From positions 30,345,001-30,409,000 of the forward strand of contig NC_080568.1 of assembly GCF_030253575.1 (NCBI RefSeq): DNA of 64,000 bases. The letters run 5' to 3'. The stretch comes from Rhododendron vialii. Lineage: Eukaryota > Streptophyta > Magnoliopsida > Ericales > Ericaceae. Numbering within the stretch: the stretch's first letter is position 1; each line of letters starts with the position of its first letter. A program made the position numbers and the translations under genes. Of the stretch, positions 46,420-57,800 are shown one piece after another. Below the pieces are notes generated by a model. It was not told where the DNA came from, searched no databases, and saw nothing but the letters and a program-made list of their open reading frames with translations.

Positions 46420-47095
46420 AAAAGGGGTATGGAGGATCATTGGATCACATGTTCTTACATTGTCGTTTGGCATCACCTATTCAGATCATAGGATATTTGT
46501 TGCGTGGCATTGCCTTCTTTCGCAAAATTGCTTTTGGTTGATACTATCATTTTTTTTGCAACAAAAAAGAGAATCGATTATAGTACTGTATCATATTTTT
46601 ACTTTGTTGGGCTACTTGGTTTGGAAGTGGCTGCTAGAGGACAAGTTTGACAACATCGCTCATTATTAGCATAAAGTGTGCCGTTTGCCATCTTCGGGCC
46701 TCACGTTCTCTTCCGTTTCGGGAGTCCTCTCGTTCTTTCTTTTTCCCTCATAAATTTGAGAGCAATGTGTGATTTGTAGTTTGTCTTTGATTAACCTTCT
46801 CCTTGGCACTTTGTTTAAGTGGACAAGTGTCCTCCTTTCTTATATTTGGCTCATTTTTAGAGTAGAATTTCTTGTGGTGTGATGGAAAAGAAAAGATATG
46901 GAAGACAGTTTATTGGACAATCACAAAGCCAGGATCCAGAGAGGTACCAGTCGTTACTTCTTCTATTAAGTCTATGGGTTTCCAAAATATCTGCCGAAGA
47001 ATGGTTGTGTGTTGAGCCAGCAACAAATCCGGAAAGCGGCAATAGAATCCAACCTGGACAGGAAGCAGACAACATGAGCTATCCATAAACCGCTA
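46420..47095. repeat. Duplicated block B1 (partner 56785-57453), LINE 3' remnant
   Basis: About 90% identical by eye to 56785-57453 in the same orientation (TTGGCATCACCTATTCAGAT, TTGGTTTGGAAGTGGCTGCT, GGAAAAGAAAAGATATGGAA). Its start reads SLDHMFLHC in one frame, as in the zinc-binding end of plant LINE ORF2, so the block probably includes a dead LINE 3' end. Confidence 0.8.
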
Positions 47096-47282
47096 AGGTA
47101 GGTTTCGGAGGCTTTTCCCCTTTGTTTGTGCCATAGTTGCAATATCTTTCGTTGTGATCTGTGTGTTCCGGATCCTTACGTGCCGGGGAAGTGTTGGAGT
47201 TTTAAACTAGTATATGAGCCTGGGAGGCCTCTCTACTCTTTGCTAATTGATTTAGAGTTGGATGGTTTAACAAAAGGTTTAC
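47096..47282. other. Unique stretch between blocks B1 and B2
   Basis: Replaces the 1.5 kb that carries ALG2 exons 2 and 3 in the other copy (57454-58970). No ALG2 sequence is seen here. Confidence 0.6.
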
Positions 47283-48386
47283 AAACTCAGTGCCACCCAT
47301 TATCAAGAAACCTCATGAAATTCAATATGCACTAATCACCCAAAAAATGTCTCATTCAAAGATCAACCGATGTATAAAATTACACTCCAAACCTCCAAAG
47401 ATCTTCCCCATCAACCCCTATTCAAATCCAACTCAACAATTTCTTCACAAATGCAGCTTCCAAAAGGTGGGTTGATTTCTAAACTAAAAGCAGACTCTTT
47501 TAAAATAGAAAACTTGTCTTCTTAAGACCATTTTGTGCAATGAAACTCTTCAAAAGCGAATGTAATGATTAATTCCAGAGCACTTGAATTTCATGTATTC
47601 CTTATAAAAAACCATCTTCTCGGATTGTAGTAAGATTCACCATCTTGAGTCTTGATACATTCAAACAAAAGCAACAATAGAATGATGGAAAAGTACAATC
47701 AAGAAACCTCAAGAAAGTGAATGGCGTTAATGGAAAAAAAATCTCTTCAAAAAAACAACCCATATGTACGAAATTACACTCCAAATCTTTGGAGATCTTC
47801 CCCATCAACCCCGATTCGAATCCAAGCAAACAAATTCTTCACAGATGCAGAATCCAAAAGGGTTGATCTCTAAAATAAAATTAGACTTTTAAACAAATAA
47901 TTTGTCATCTTAACACCATTTCGACAATGAAACTCTTCAAAAGTGAATGCAACAACTAATTCTCAGAGCACTTGAATTTTATTCATTCCTTCAAAGGAAA
48001 AAAAAAAACCATCTTCACGGAATGTTGTAAAAATCATAGATTCATCCTCTTGAGTCTTGATACAATATGACCGAAACAAAAATAGAATGACAAGTTGGGA
48101 TTTCGCGGAAGTTTGGTGATGCCCACAACACATTCATATTGAGATCCAATACTTAATAAGTTTTGTCGCAAAGGAAAACAAGAGTGACACGAGAGATTTA
48201 AGTGGTTCGACCCAAAACCAGCCTGCTCCACCAGAGATAGATACTCCACTATATGAACAATACAGAGCTTTACAATACCAATACCGGAGCCCTGAAGTTA
48301 TACACACTTCCCCGCTCACCCAGTGTCCATGAGCCCCAAATCTCATGGGTTACCCGCTCATTAGTATTATTTCTTTACCCTCACAG

Positions 48387-48833
48387 TAATAATAGTGTTC
48401 TAAATGGCGGCCGCCCAGGCCGCCTAGGTGCTTGGAGGTATCCTGCCGCCACGCCAATAGCCCTTGGCATTTGATTTGGCCCCCAGAGAGGTTTGGCGGC
48501 CGCCTAGGCGGCCTTGGTGGTCTTGGCGGTGTCGTCGGCGTCCTAAAAAAAGTATATATAAAAAATAATACGAGGGAGGTGAGCGAAGCCCTACTACTTA
48601 TTGTCTTATTCAACTTATTTGCTAGTTGTTACTACTTAATTTCATTTGGGTTTGTATTTTGAAGTTTGAACTAGCATTATGCATACATGGAATATAGTTT
48701 GATTGGATAATAATTTGTTAAAAAACATAAAAAATAAAAAAATCCACCGAATTGCTTGGCACTGCCTAGGCGGCTTGGCGCTTGGAGGTGGGTCTCCGCC
48801 CAACTACCGCCAAGCGCTATTTAGAACATTTGA
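48387..48833. mobile_element. hAT-type MITE with GC-rich core, copy 3
   Basis: The same family as 2669-3260, shortened in the centre (447 bp). CTCACAG duplicates at 48380-48386 and 48834-48840. The empty site CCCTCACA(A/G)TGTATC is preserved at 60070 and 40924, which proves the insertion. The left terminus is slightly degenerate (GTGTTCTAAATGGCGG). Confidence 0.9.
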
Positions 48834-49100
48834 CTCACAGTGTATCCCCACAGTACCAAAGGGTGCTGCCCCATCTCTCTAAATATCCATCTCTACACTA
48901 CAAATACACGAAATGGAAGGGGAAAAAACAAGACAACCATTAATGGTAATCATGCCTGAGATTTTCCAGATTTGGGCGTAGCTTCTTGGGACAAACAAGG
49001 CTGCCAAGTTTTTTCCTTTTCACAGATGGGCTGATTTCGAACATGACAGACAAGCGCACACACACTGACACAAGAGAGGTAAGTATTAAAAAGTAGTTAC

Positions 49101-49161
49101 CGATTCCGAGATCAGGATGAATGAGGGCGATGTTGAGACCGGAGCTTCCCGTCTTCTCCAT
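49101..49161 (-). pseudogene. ALG2: Detached intact first exon of ALG2
   Basis: Minus strand: ATG at 49161 to the donor at 49101/49100 (GTAACT) reads MEKTGSSGLNIALIHPDLGI plus one base of the next Gly codon, the exact N-terminus of plant ALG2 (HPDLGIGGAERL follows in the next exon). Splice donor and (GA)n leader are intact. No exon 2 is found downstream on this strand as far as 46.4 kb; the matching part was replaced. It is therefore a 5' fragment, or a first exon with a promoter but without its gene. Confidence 0.8.
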
Positions 49162-49171
49162 CCCTTTGTCG

Positions 49172-49177
<6 letters not shown>

Positions 49178-49212
<35 letters not shown>
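49178..49212. repeat. (CT)n microsatellite, ALG2 5' leader
   Basis: About 17 CT units just upstream (minus strand) of the ALG2 first exon. Confidence 0.85.
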
Positions 49213-49214
<2 letters not shown>

Positions 49215-49289
49215 AAGAGTATTTAATTCTTTCTCTCCTACGATCAATCAATCAGTTTATGGCTGTGGCTGTGGCCAATTTAAAAAAAA

Positions 49290-50390
49290 GAACCGGTAGT
49301 TAAGTCGTGTTCCCAAGATGCGAGACGGCGGCGCGTGGATAACAATATTGGGTTTGATCCTCTGTGTCCAAATCTATTTTCGTAAAAATAATTTCACACA
49401 AATCATCTCCGATTATGAACTGATCAGCATTTGATTAATATGATGTTTGACATGGTTTGTCTTCTCGACACGCTCTACAACTTGTACAATTTAGATCTTG
49501 AAAATAAATCAGAATGAATTCGCAACTTGTCTTCTTGACACGCTCCCAAAGCACGTTCGCCTGCTCTACTTCGTCGGCGCTGGATGTTATGATCTCTTCC
49601 TCTTCTTCTCCCTTATGCCTCTACTAGCGATCAATTCAGCATTGTTGTAATTAGAAACTCTTTTGGGCGATTTTGTTTCAGTCATATGCACGGCGGCGAT
49701 CAACAAGTGGAGAGATATTCAACGGAAGTCCTTTCAATTACCGGAGAAGCGGTCCAATGCGATACAGAATGCAGTCGAATGATAATCAATCGTCTTGTGT
49801 TTTAGGGTTCCATCAAAGCTCAGTGAGTAATTCATACATGATGATTCAGTGGCCTCTTTGCTGCAGAAATTTGTATTTGGAGATTGAAATACTTAGTAGT
49901 TTTTTTTGTAGACATTTCATCGTGATCCAATGCAACTAAAGTCTGCTGACTTTTTTTTGTGATTTATACTGATCAAAAAAAAAAAAAAAAAGTCTGGCTT
50001 TTCAATGCGCATATGTATTTATATTTGCTCAAATTTTCAAAATGTTTATGAGGGTCGGGGGAAGTTAGTTTGTGCATTTGGATGTTTCGATGAGGTTTAG
50101 GTAATGTAAATCTAATGAGAATGAGGGAAGCGATTGAATGTGAAGAATTTTGCAATGAAGTTGTGGAATTTTGCTTGGTGACTGCCTTGTGATGCTACAA
50201 AAGCGTAACTTCAAACGTTGAATGTTTCGATGATGTTTAGGTAATGTAAATCTAATGAGAATGACGGAAGCGGTTGAATGTGAAAAATTTTGCGATGAAG
50301 TTGTGGAATTATGCTTGGTGACCGCCTTGTGATGCTACTTATGGTTAGAATGACCCTAATTGTTTGCTGAAATTATTAGGTGAGACTAAC
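49290..50390. repeat. Duplicated block B3 (partner 41460-44010)
   Basis: See block A. Inside it, GATG(A/T)TTAGGTAATGTAAATC through GATGCTAC is itself tandemly doubled (about 50087-50200 and 50219-50337), which block A has only once. Confidence 0.85.
49544..49782 (+). pseudogene. 5'-truncated copy of the 58-residue membrane-protein gene
   Basis: The exon 1 remnant (about 49544-49584) starts within the GPK codons and reads HVRLLYFVGAG. Exon 2 (49682-49782) reads ICTAAINKWRDIQRKSFQLP and ends AIQNAVE before TGA. The ATG and first ten codons are absent; repeat sequence is joined there. Exon 2 has kept its frame, and GAG replaces GGG as in relatives I recall, so it may have been lost recently. 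Confidence 0.7.
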
Positions 50391-51294
50391 CAACATAAAC
50401 ATTTACAACCCCTTTGGCAATGGAGGTGAGAAAAGAAAAGAGAGGGGAGTGGTCTCCCTTATTAGTGAGAAAAGAGAAGAAAGGGTTGTGGTTTCTCACC
50501 CACTCACGCATCCAAACAATCTTGATAATTGTTTAAGCATCCTGTTAGGTTGTTTTCGAGTGTAGAGTTGTATGACTTCATTCTGCATTTTTTGATAACA
50601 AACAAATGAAACAACATACCGTCCTGACTTTGCCGATAAAAATAAAAAACATCCTGATTTGGAGCTTGGAGGTACGTCGCCCCGCTGCAAAAGCATGGGC
50701 CATCTTAGCTGAAGTAAAACGAGTGGGCTCTTAGGGTATCGCGAAGTGCTATTTTGTATTGAATGGTATAAAGTTCATGAGCATTTTAGAAAAGCATCTC
50801 AGACCAATTACCAAACTATATTAATTTGCTAACCAATTTTATCACCACAATTCTAGTAATGTTAAGAGTGCAATGAATTGTTGACTCTTTTGTTCTGTCA
50901 GTTTAGCTAAATGCTATTTTCTTCTCATAGGTGGAGTTTTAGAACCCTTCTTGTGGCATCTTCCATCACATTATTCTGATAAATAAATTAAATTAATAAA
51001 TTTTTATACTAGCAGCTCATATAGCGTACAAAATGATAGGGTCAGCATGTCAACGGAGGATAAAATTATTAATGGCACTGTCTTTTTCAATTATTATTCT
51101 TGCATTTCATGTTATACCTAGGCTGGTTTATACAGTGACAGAAAATTTGTCAGAAATAGATGTATTCTATTTTTGTTTTACGTAAACTACTTGTATTACT
51201 CCATTTTCTCTGTGTGCTTATCTTTTTCGCTGCTTTACGTTGACGTTCTGGTGGCCTTTTGTATGTTCAGTTTTGTGATAGTATTTTGTTTCAG
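50391..51294. other. Region upstream of the APC6 remnant
   Basis: AT-rich. Upstream APC6 exons were sought and not found. No other gene seen. Confidence 0.5.
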
Positions 51295-53875
51295 TTTTTC
51301 ATGCAGGCAAAGACAATATGTCCCTCGGATCCACATGTGTATAACAAACTTGGAGTTGTTACTCATCATATGAAGGAGTATAGTTGGTCGGATGCATGTA
51401 TCAAAAGAGCCATTTATAGTTGCTGAAGTATTGTCAAAACAAATGACTCAGGCGGTCTGAACTGGTATTTTTTCATGTTCCATCATTTGTTTTGTCAGTA
51501 GATCCTAATATACAGCAATGATAAGTGTGATTAACCACTAATGTTCTGGGAGAATCAGATAAAATCATCAAACTCTCCTCTCCTCTCTCTCTCTCTCGGT
51601 TCTCTGCTGTTTCTGTCCTTTCACACCTGCTGGTGCTGCTTCAATCAGTGTGTTTTAGTTACCAAAATACAATGTGCATCTAAGTAGCATTCTCAGTTGA
51701 ACTTGTTATACTGCTGGAGATATTCCTATTGCTAGTATAATATGAACATTTTTCTTCTGTTAGTTTTTGTCGTGGAATGTGATGCATATCTTGGGTAGCT
51801 CTTCACAAAATCTCCTCTACATTTGTTTTGTCGAAATTTAAGCAGCTGCTTTCATTATCATAATTGTCATTTAATGCTATTGCAGGTATAAAAAAAGCCG
51901 TGCGGTGGTTTGAGAAGACTTTGGCTCAAATTCCGTCATCTTTAAGGGAAATGTGGGAACCAACTGTGGTTAATCTGGCCCATTCATTGAGAAAATTAAA
52001 GTACGTTTAATTGGCTTCCAATACTTATCAGAAACAGTATTCCATTGTGGTTTCCTTATGCTTACTCTTTGACACTAATAGGGTGTTGGATTGGTAGCAA
52101 TACCAGCCAGCATTTTCTCCTTAACTTTTATTGTGTGATGTTGGTCCATGACACAATTCACCCGACTTGTTTTGTAGTAGCATCTTATAATCAAAAGTTT
52201 AGCTGGCTATAGATTACATTCTGGTTAGGTTTTGGCAACTCCGTTCCTATTTAGTATTTGCCTTGCCATGCTTTTTTTAGACCAAGTCCAAATATGTGTG
52301 ATGGTTGTGCACATTGTCGTCTTGGTTTCACAACCGAAAAGGTAGTGAGAGTGGAGGGAGTTTACTGAATGCCTGCAAACTCTAGTGTGATGGTGGTTAC
52401 ATTGGTGACAATGAGAGACAAAATTGCATCGGCAAAGAACTTTCTACTTTGCTGAGGAAAAAAGAAAAAAGTACTTACAAGCGAAATTGTTTCAAAATTT
52501 GGAGTTTGTAGGAGTCTGAAGATGTTGAGGATGCTGAGAACACCATGTTCAGATCATTCCTTGACTTCTCTTTGTAACGTGGCCTCTTCGCGACGATCAT
52601 GCTTTTGATGTCTTCTTCCAAGTTCGCTTACATAGTACTACTGTATTTCAGGAGGTACCATGAGGCGATTACATACTATGAGAAAGCACTTGCACTATCA
52701 ACCAGAAGTTTGAGCACCTATGCAGGTATTGCCTAACCTTACCATTTGCAGGTACATATTATTTGCGCAGATTTTAATTATTTTTCGCATCTGGTGTTAA
52801 TATGATACTGAAGAGGAAGTTCTACATAAATATATCCTTGTGATCTTCTGCAATCAACTTGATCAATTGCATCAAGGAAACTAGTGTTTTTCAACAGGAA
52901 AGTACCCTTTTCTTTCTATGGGAACTGAGAATCACCCGTTTCGTTGTTAACTAGAACAAAATGTTATTTTTGGCATGTTGTGAATCTGCATTTTATATTG
53001 CAGTGCTCAAAGAGGATAATACTTAGTTTGTTTCCAGGATAATCTGCACCAGAGTGAAGTGATAAAAATCATATGGCCTGAAATAAATATGATGTTTCAA
53101 TTACCAAATGAAAAAAAAAGAAAGGTTATTCCCAGACTTTTTAGTCTTGGACTAACTTGGTTTGCTGTCTCTTAATGCATTGAATAATTCAGCTCTAAGT
53201 AACTTGTATGGTTGGGTAAACGAGCATTTAAGGGAATGCTAAGGTTTCATGTGAGAAAGCGACCAAACTATTATGGCCCGCCACCTCTATATTAGAGTCC
53301 CGGCTTTGTCTCCGCTTGCCTTTTGGGATGAATTTATCTTGCTGATGATTTCTGTGCTTCTGCAGGATAATTTTACTGCAGCAATTACCTACCATCACAA
53401 GGTATGTTAGTCCTAACTTGAGAGCTGGAATGAAAGACATCACATATTACAACATTCTCTCAGTCCCATTTTTGTGTCCTTTTTTCGAAAAAAAGAATTA
53501 TATGGTTTTCCCATCTTCCCCTCCTCTCTTGACCCTTCAATTGAACTGACAAATCCAACTTGAATTGAAGGGCTTTTTGGAAAGTTCAAGTTTGTAAAGT
53601 GCAATAAGTTTTCTCAGCAGTCAGCATTAGCAAACACATTAGCATTTTGCATGAAGGTTTCTTTTCCTTACTTTCCAATCTCAAAAGACATCCAAACATC
53701 AAAGCACCCTATTATTTGTTGATGTCCAGTTATCCTTTCTATTTATCAGGCTTTATGACTGAAACCAAATGATCAGTTCTGCACAGAAATGTTGACATTA
53801 GCTCTGGTGGACGAATGCCGCCATGGTGTAGAGCCCAAAATGGATTCTCATCAAAACGATTTATTTTTATATTGA
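51295..53875 (+). pseudogene. APC6: APC6/CDC16 (anaphase-promoting complex subunit), 3' exons only
   Basis: Remnant exons: 51295 to about 51383 (FFMQAKTICPSDPHVYNKLG), 51886-52000 (AVRWFEKTLAQIPSSLREMW), 52652-52751 (RYHEAITYYEKALALSTRSL), 53366-53401 (DNFTAAITYHHK) and 53750-53875 (DQFCTEMLTLALVDECR). These are the C-terminal TPR repeats of APC6. Breaks: the third exon has a TAA where Tyr of GLAYTYHLQ is expected, and the last exon has TGA in place of the Trp of ALWLKP. The N-terminal two-thirds are missing and the first exon's donor is not clear. Most acceptors and the other donors remain, so decay is fairly recent. Intact APC6 is an essential E3 ligase scaffold, so another copy must exist in the genome. 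Confidence 0.9.
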
Positions 53876-54300
53876 GAACATGAAAATTACTGCCCATGTT
53901 GTATTTTATGTAGCCAATATATAAATTAGACATGATGAACTAGGTATATTTTTTGTTGTATCAGTAGAAGAAATATCTGGCATTTTACTTGTTTATTTAT
54001 TTTGCAACCTGTTGGCACGTATTGAAGCCTTTGAACTGAATAATTTTCATCACCTTTGATTTATACGATGATCCTCTTTCTCATATACTAGTTGTATTCT
54101 CTCCCCCAAAAGTTCTGGGATCTTTGTATTGGGTTGGCTGGTGATGGTTTGTGCAGCTCTTCTACAATCACACAGTTTTTACTCTCTCTGCTTTAACATG
54201 AAATATGTTTCTGTTGTTGGGCACATATGCCATTGGTGGAGTTAAAAAGGAGAGAAAAAGCAATATGTTTTTTAGATTTGAGCAACTGAAACCGGTAGAA

Positions 54301-54555
54301 TTGATATACGAACTTGGAATTACATGTAAACTAGTTGAGTTCACAAAGCCACTTCTTAAATCTCGATTCAAGTGGTTAGGTTCATAACTGATATATGAAC
54401 TTAAAATTACATGTAAACTGGTTGGGTTCCCAAAGCCACTTCTCGATTCAAGTGGTTAGGTTCGTAACTGATATATGAACTTGAAATTACATGTAGACTA
54501 GTTGAGTTTGAGTTCACAAAGCCACTTCTCGATTCAAGTGGTTAGGTTGGTAATT
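54301..54555. repeat. Tandem repeat, three units of 80-90 bp
   Basis: TGATATATGAACTTGAAATT, ACATGTAAACT and CTCGATTCAAGTGGTTAGGT recur at 54301, 54389 and 54469. It lies between the facing APC6 and ALG2 remnants. Confidence 0.88.
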
Positions 54556-54808
54556 CTCTATCTGTTCACTAGCTTAATAAAGAAGATTTCAGGATACCAA
54601 GGAAAATGAGGAGCAATTCAGCGTTCTAAACCTAAGTGCTGAATTGGTTCCAAACTTTCATCCAAACATTACCACCCAGAAAATGCTAGACACTCGGTCG
54701 AAGAGAGGCCCACTGCAACAATCTACTAGCAATAGAGTAGAACCTTACATTCCGTTTTGCCATAACCATGTCTACAAAATACATATTTTCCATGTAGTTT
54801 TCGATGTC

Positions 54809-57800
54809 TCAATCCTCCTTTCCCCGGGCTATATCAAGAAGAATTTGGTTCAGATGCTGGCCAAAAATCTTAGTAGAAAATGACTCAACGACATGTTGTC
54901 GAGCTTCATAACCCATTCTTTCTGCCAATTGGGGGTCCCTTGTGAACTTTTCCATCGCTGAAGAGAACTCTTGAGGGCTAGGATCACAAAGAAACCCTGT
55001 CACACCATTCTTAATTGTCTCCACAGGACCCCCACTGTTGCATGCAATTACAGGTTTGTAGGCTGCCATTGCCTCCAATGGAACGATTCCGAAATGTTCA
55101 TCCTACAATCATTAAGCATTATTAGGCGACTTTGTTTCAAAATTACAATTTTGATAAGTAGGAGACTTCTTGTCAGTCGTACAGAATGGATCTGAGGATG
55201 ATATTGGACTTTCACACACCTTTGGTGTATAAAGAACGCAGAGGCATTGCGAAAGTAGCATATTTCTTTCAGCTGTTGAGCAAGAGTTCATGAACTTAAG
55301 TAACCTTGTGAGATACCCCTTTCCTGTCTGCTAAGCTTTTCAATTCCTCCAAATATTCGACATTCTCTCTTAGTCGTTTATCAAAGCCACCTGAAGAAAA
55401 TACATAAGGTGGTCAAATTACTGAAAACATGTACCAAATTCTACATCCGAATGGGCAAAAACATATCTTGCACGTGTAGCAAAAATTGTTCCCCCATCGC
55501 TCTGAAACATAAGCTGAATTATTTATGAAAAGTGTGATTAAGCACCATCTAGCATTGGTTCCTTGTGTAAATAGGTGGGGGCAAATGCTTTCTCAGATTG
55601 CCAAATCCACCAACTACAGACAATTTGCAGAAAGAGTCAAAATTATACTTTGCAGATGGCAATTACTCCCAAATTAGAAAAGTTAAAAAAAGAGGCACAA
55701 GCAGCCCTTTTATGCTGCATCAAACAATAATGTCAAAGGAAGAATAATAATCACCATTCACACTAACAATGCAGGATACAAATTGAACCAAGATAATAGT
55801 GCATACTGCATGCTCCTGATTGCTCATCAAACTGCTATTTATGTTGCATGGACTCTTTTAAATCTGTCAAGTGTGTGTATTCACTCTACATATCTAGTTG
55901 GCCTAGTACCATCAAGCTGTCTAGTACTCCAAATTTACCACATAATTGCACATGTAAAAAACACCACCGTTGACGCTTTTGATTCTTTCCTTGTTTTTTC
56001 GTAAGTTCCAAGATTGATGCTTATGAATGTCTTTTATCCCAGGAAAAAAGAAACAAAAATAGATGAAAAATGAACTTCCATCTGTACCCTAGAGTCCCTT
56101 GAACTTGTGTAATAGACGATTCCAACGCTAACACTGTACGCCAATGCAAGAAATATGGCACCCAACTGATGAAGGAATATGCATTTTGTACAAGTGACAG
56201 ACGGGGTAATGATACACAATTAAGAACTAGAAAGGATATATCTAAAACCAAGATGAATCCATGACTGTATGTCTGTACTCAAGCTGGAAGTAGATAGACT
56301 TGCCTATGACTGTCAACGTAGCGTCAGGAACATTAAGACCTTGGACATCACCTCCAAGGGTTTGCAGCAAGGAAAAAGCACATATTGCTAATTCAACATT
56401 CTTTTTCCTTTCAAAATGGTTGACAGAGAGAAAATTAAACTTGCAATAGATTCACCAAATAAATTCTTAACGTCAGTGCGGGAAAGGGCAAGGGATCAAA
56501 ACTGCCAAGCATATGTTTAAACACAAAAATTTTAAACCATGCCCAAAACTAGAAAGATGCCAAGAATAAGGATGTTTGTTACTTAAAAGCATGGGGTTTA
56601 GCAAACTGCTCTACATTCACTGCAGGGTAAAGCATGGCTGGCTTGATTCCTCTCGCATGAAGATGCTTAAATGTACCCGCAAAAGTAGATGCCGTAAATC
56701 TGCTGTTAACCATAATCAAATCCGCCATACCTGTAAATATATAGGTCAATCCATTAAGCTTGTGAAAAGCACATTACATTAATTCAAAAAGAGGTATGGA
56801 GGATGATTGGATTACTTGTTCTTACATTGTCATTTGGCATCACCTATTCAGATCATAGGATATTTGTTGGGTGGCATAGCCTTCTTTTGCAAAATTGCTT
56901 TTGATAGATACTATCATTTTTTTGCAACAAAAAAGAGAAATGATTGTAGTACTGTATCTTATTTTCACTTTCTTGGGCTATTTGGTTTGGAAGTGGCTGC
57001 TAGAGGACAAGTTCGACAACATCGTTCATTATTAGCATAAATTGTGCCGTTTGTCATCTTTGGCCTCATGTTCTCTTCCATTTAGGGAGTCCTCTCTTTC
57101 TTTCTTTTTCCCTCAGAAATTTGAGAGCAATGTGTGATTTGTAGTTTGTCTCTGAGTAACCTTCTCCTTGGCACTTTATTTAAGTGGACGTGTGTCCTCC
57201 TTTCTTGTTGGCTCATTTTTAGAGTAGAATTTCCTGTGATGTGATGGAAAAGAAAAGATATGGAAGACAATTTAATGGACAATCACAAAGCCAGGATCCA
57301 GAGAGGTACCAGTCGTTACTTCTTCTATAAAGTCTATGGATTTCCGATATATCTGCCGAAGAATGGTTGTGTGTTGAGCCAGAAACAAATCCGGAAAGTG
57401 GCAATAGAATTCAACCTGGACAGGAAGCAGACAATGTGAGCTATCCATAAACCGCTTACGATGAATTTTTTTTCTAAAATAAAGAAAAGAATCACCTTAG
57501 TTGATTTCTTTAGTTTCATCAAAGGAATGACTACAGAGACTTGATCAGCGAGCACAACATCAAATGATGGCAACATGAACAAGACACAGGCGGTGACAAA
57601 AATGCACCTGAGATAGGCACATACAGCATGTAGACGGTAGAAAATATGCCGGGGTAGGAAAGCACCATATACAGTTACTCGAAAGGTTCCTGCACATTGT
57701 GTTTACGTTAATGTCACATATTGATATATTAGAAGGAAGAATAGATGCAGAGTGCCAAAACAAAATTGTTTGAAGGAGAAAAAAAAACATCCATAGGTAC

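Larger units (their letters stand above)
47283..49170. repeat. Duplicated block B2 (partner 58976-60415)
   Basis: Matches 58976-60415 at roughly 85-90%, except for the MITE at 48387-48833. Within each block an older tandem duplication is visible (units near 47395 and 47785, sharing GATCTTCCCCATCAACCCC and TGAAACTCTTCAAAAG). 48180-48380 carries AGTGGTTCGACCCAAAACC and CCGGAGCCCTGAAGTTATAC, a dispersed repeat of retroelement-like look. The right end includes ALG2 exon 1. Confidence 0.82.

Noticed and set aside
46857-47088. Open frames in duplicated LINE remnant (also 57082-57404)
   Set aside because: Both strands open by chance; the two copies differ by stops and the segment is repeat DNA.
49778-49787. 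Read-through of the copy B small protein into the following sequence
   Set aside because: The TGA comes at nearly the same place as the stop in copy A; no extended frame follows.
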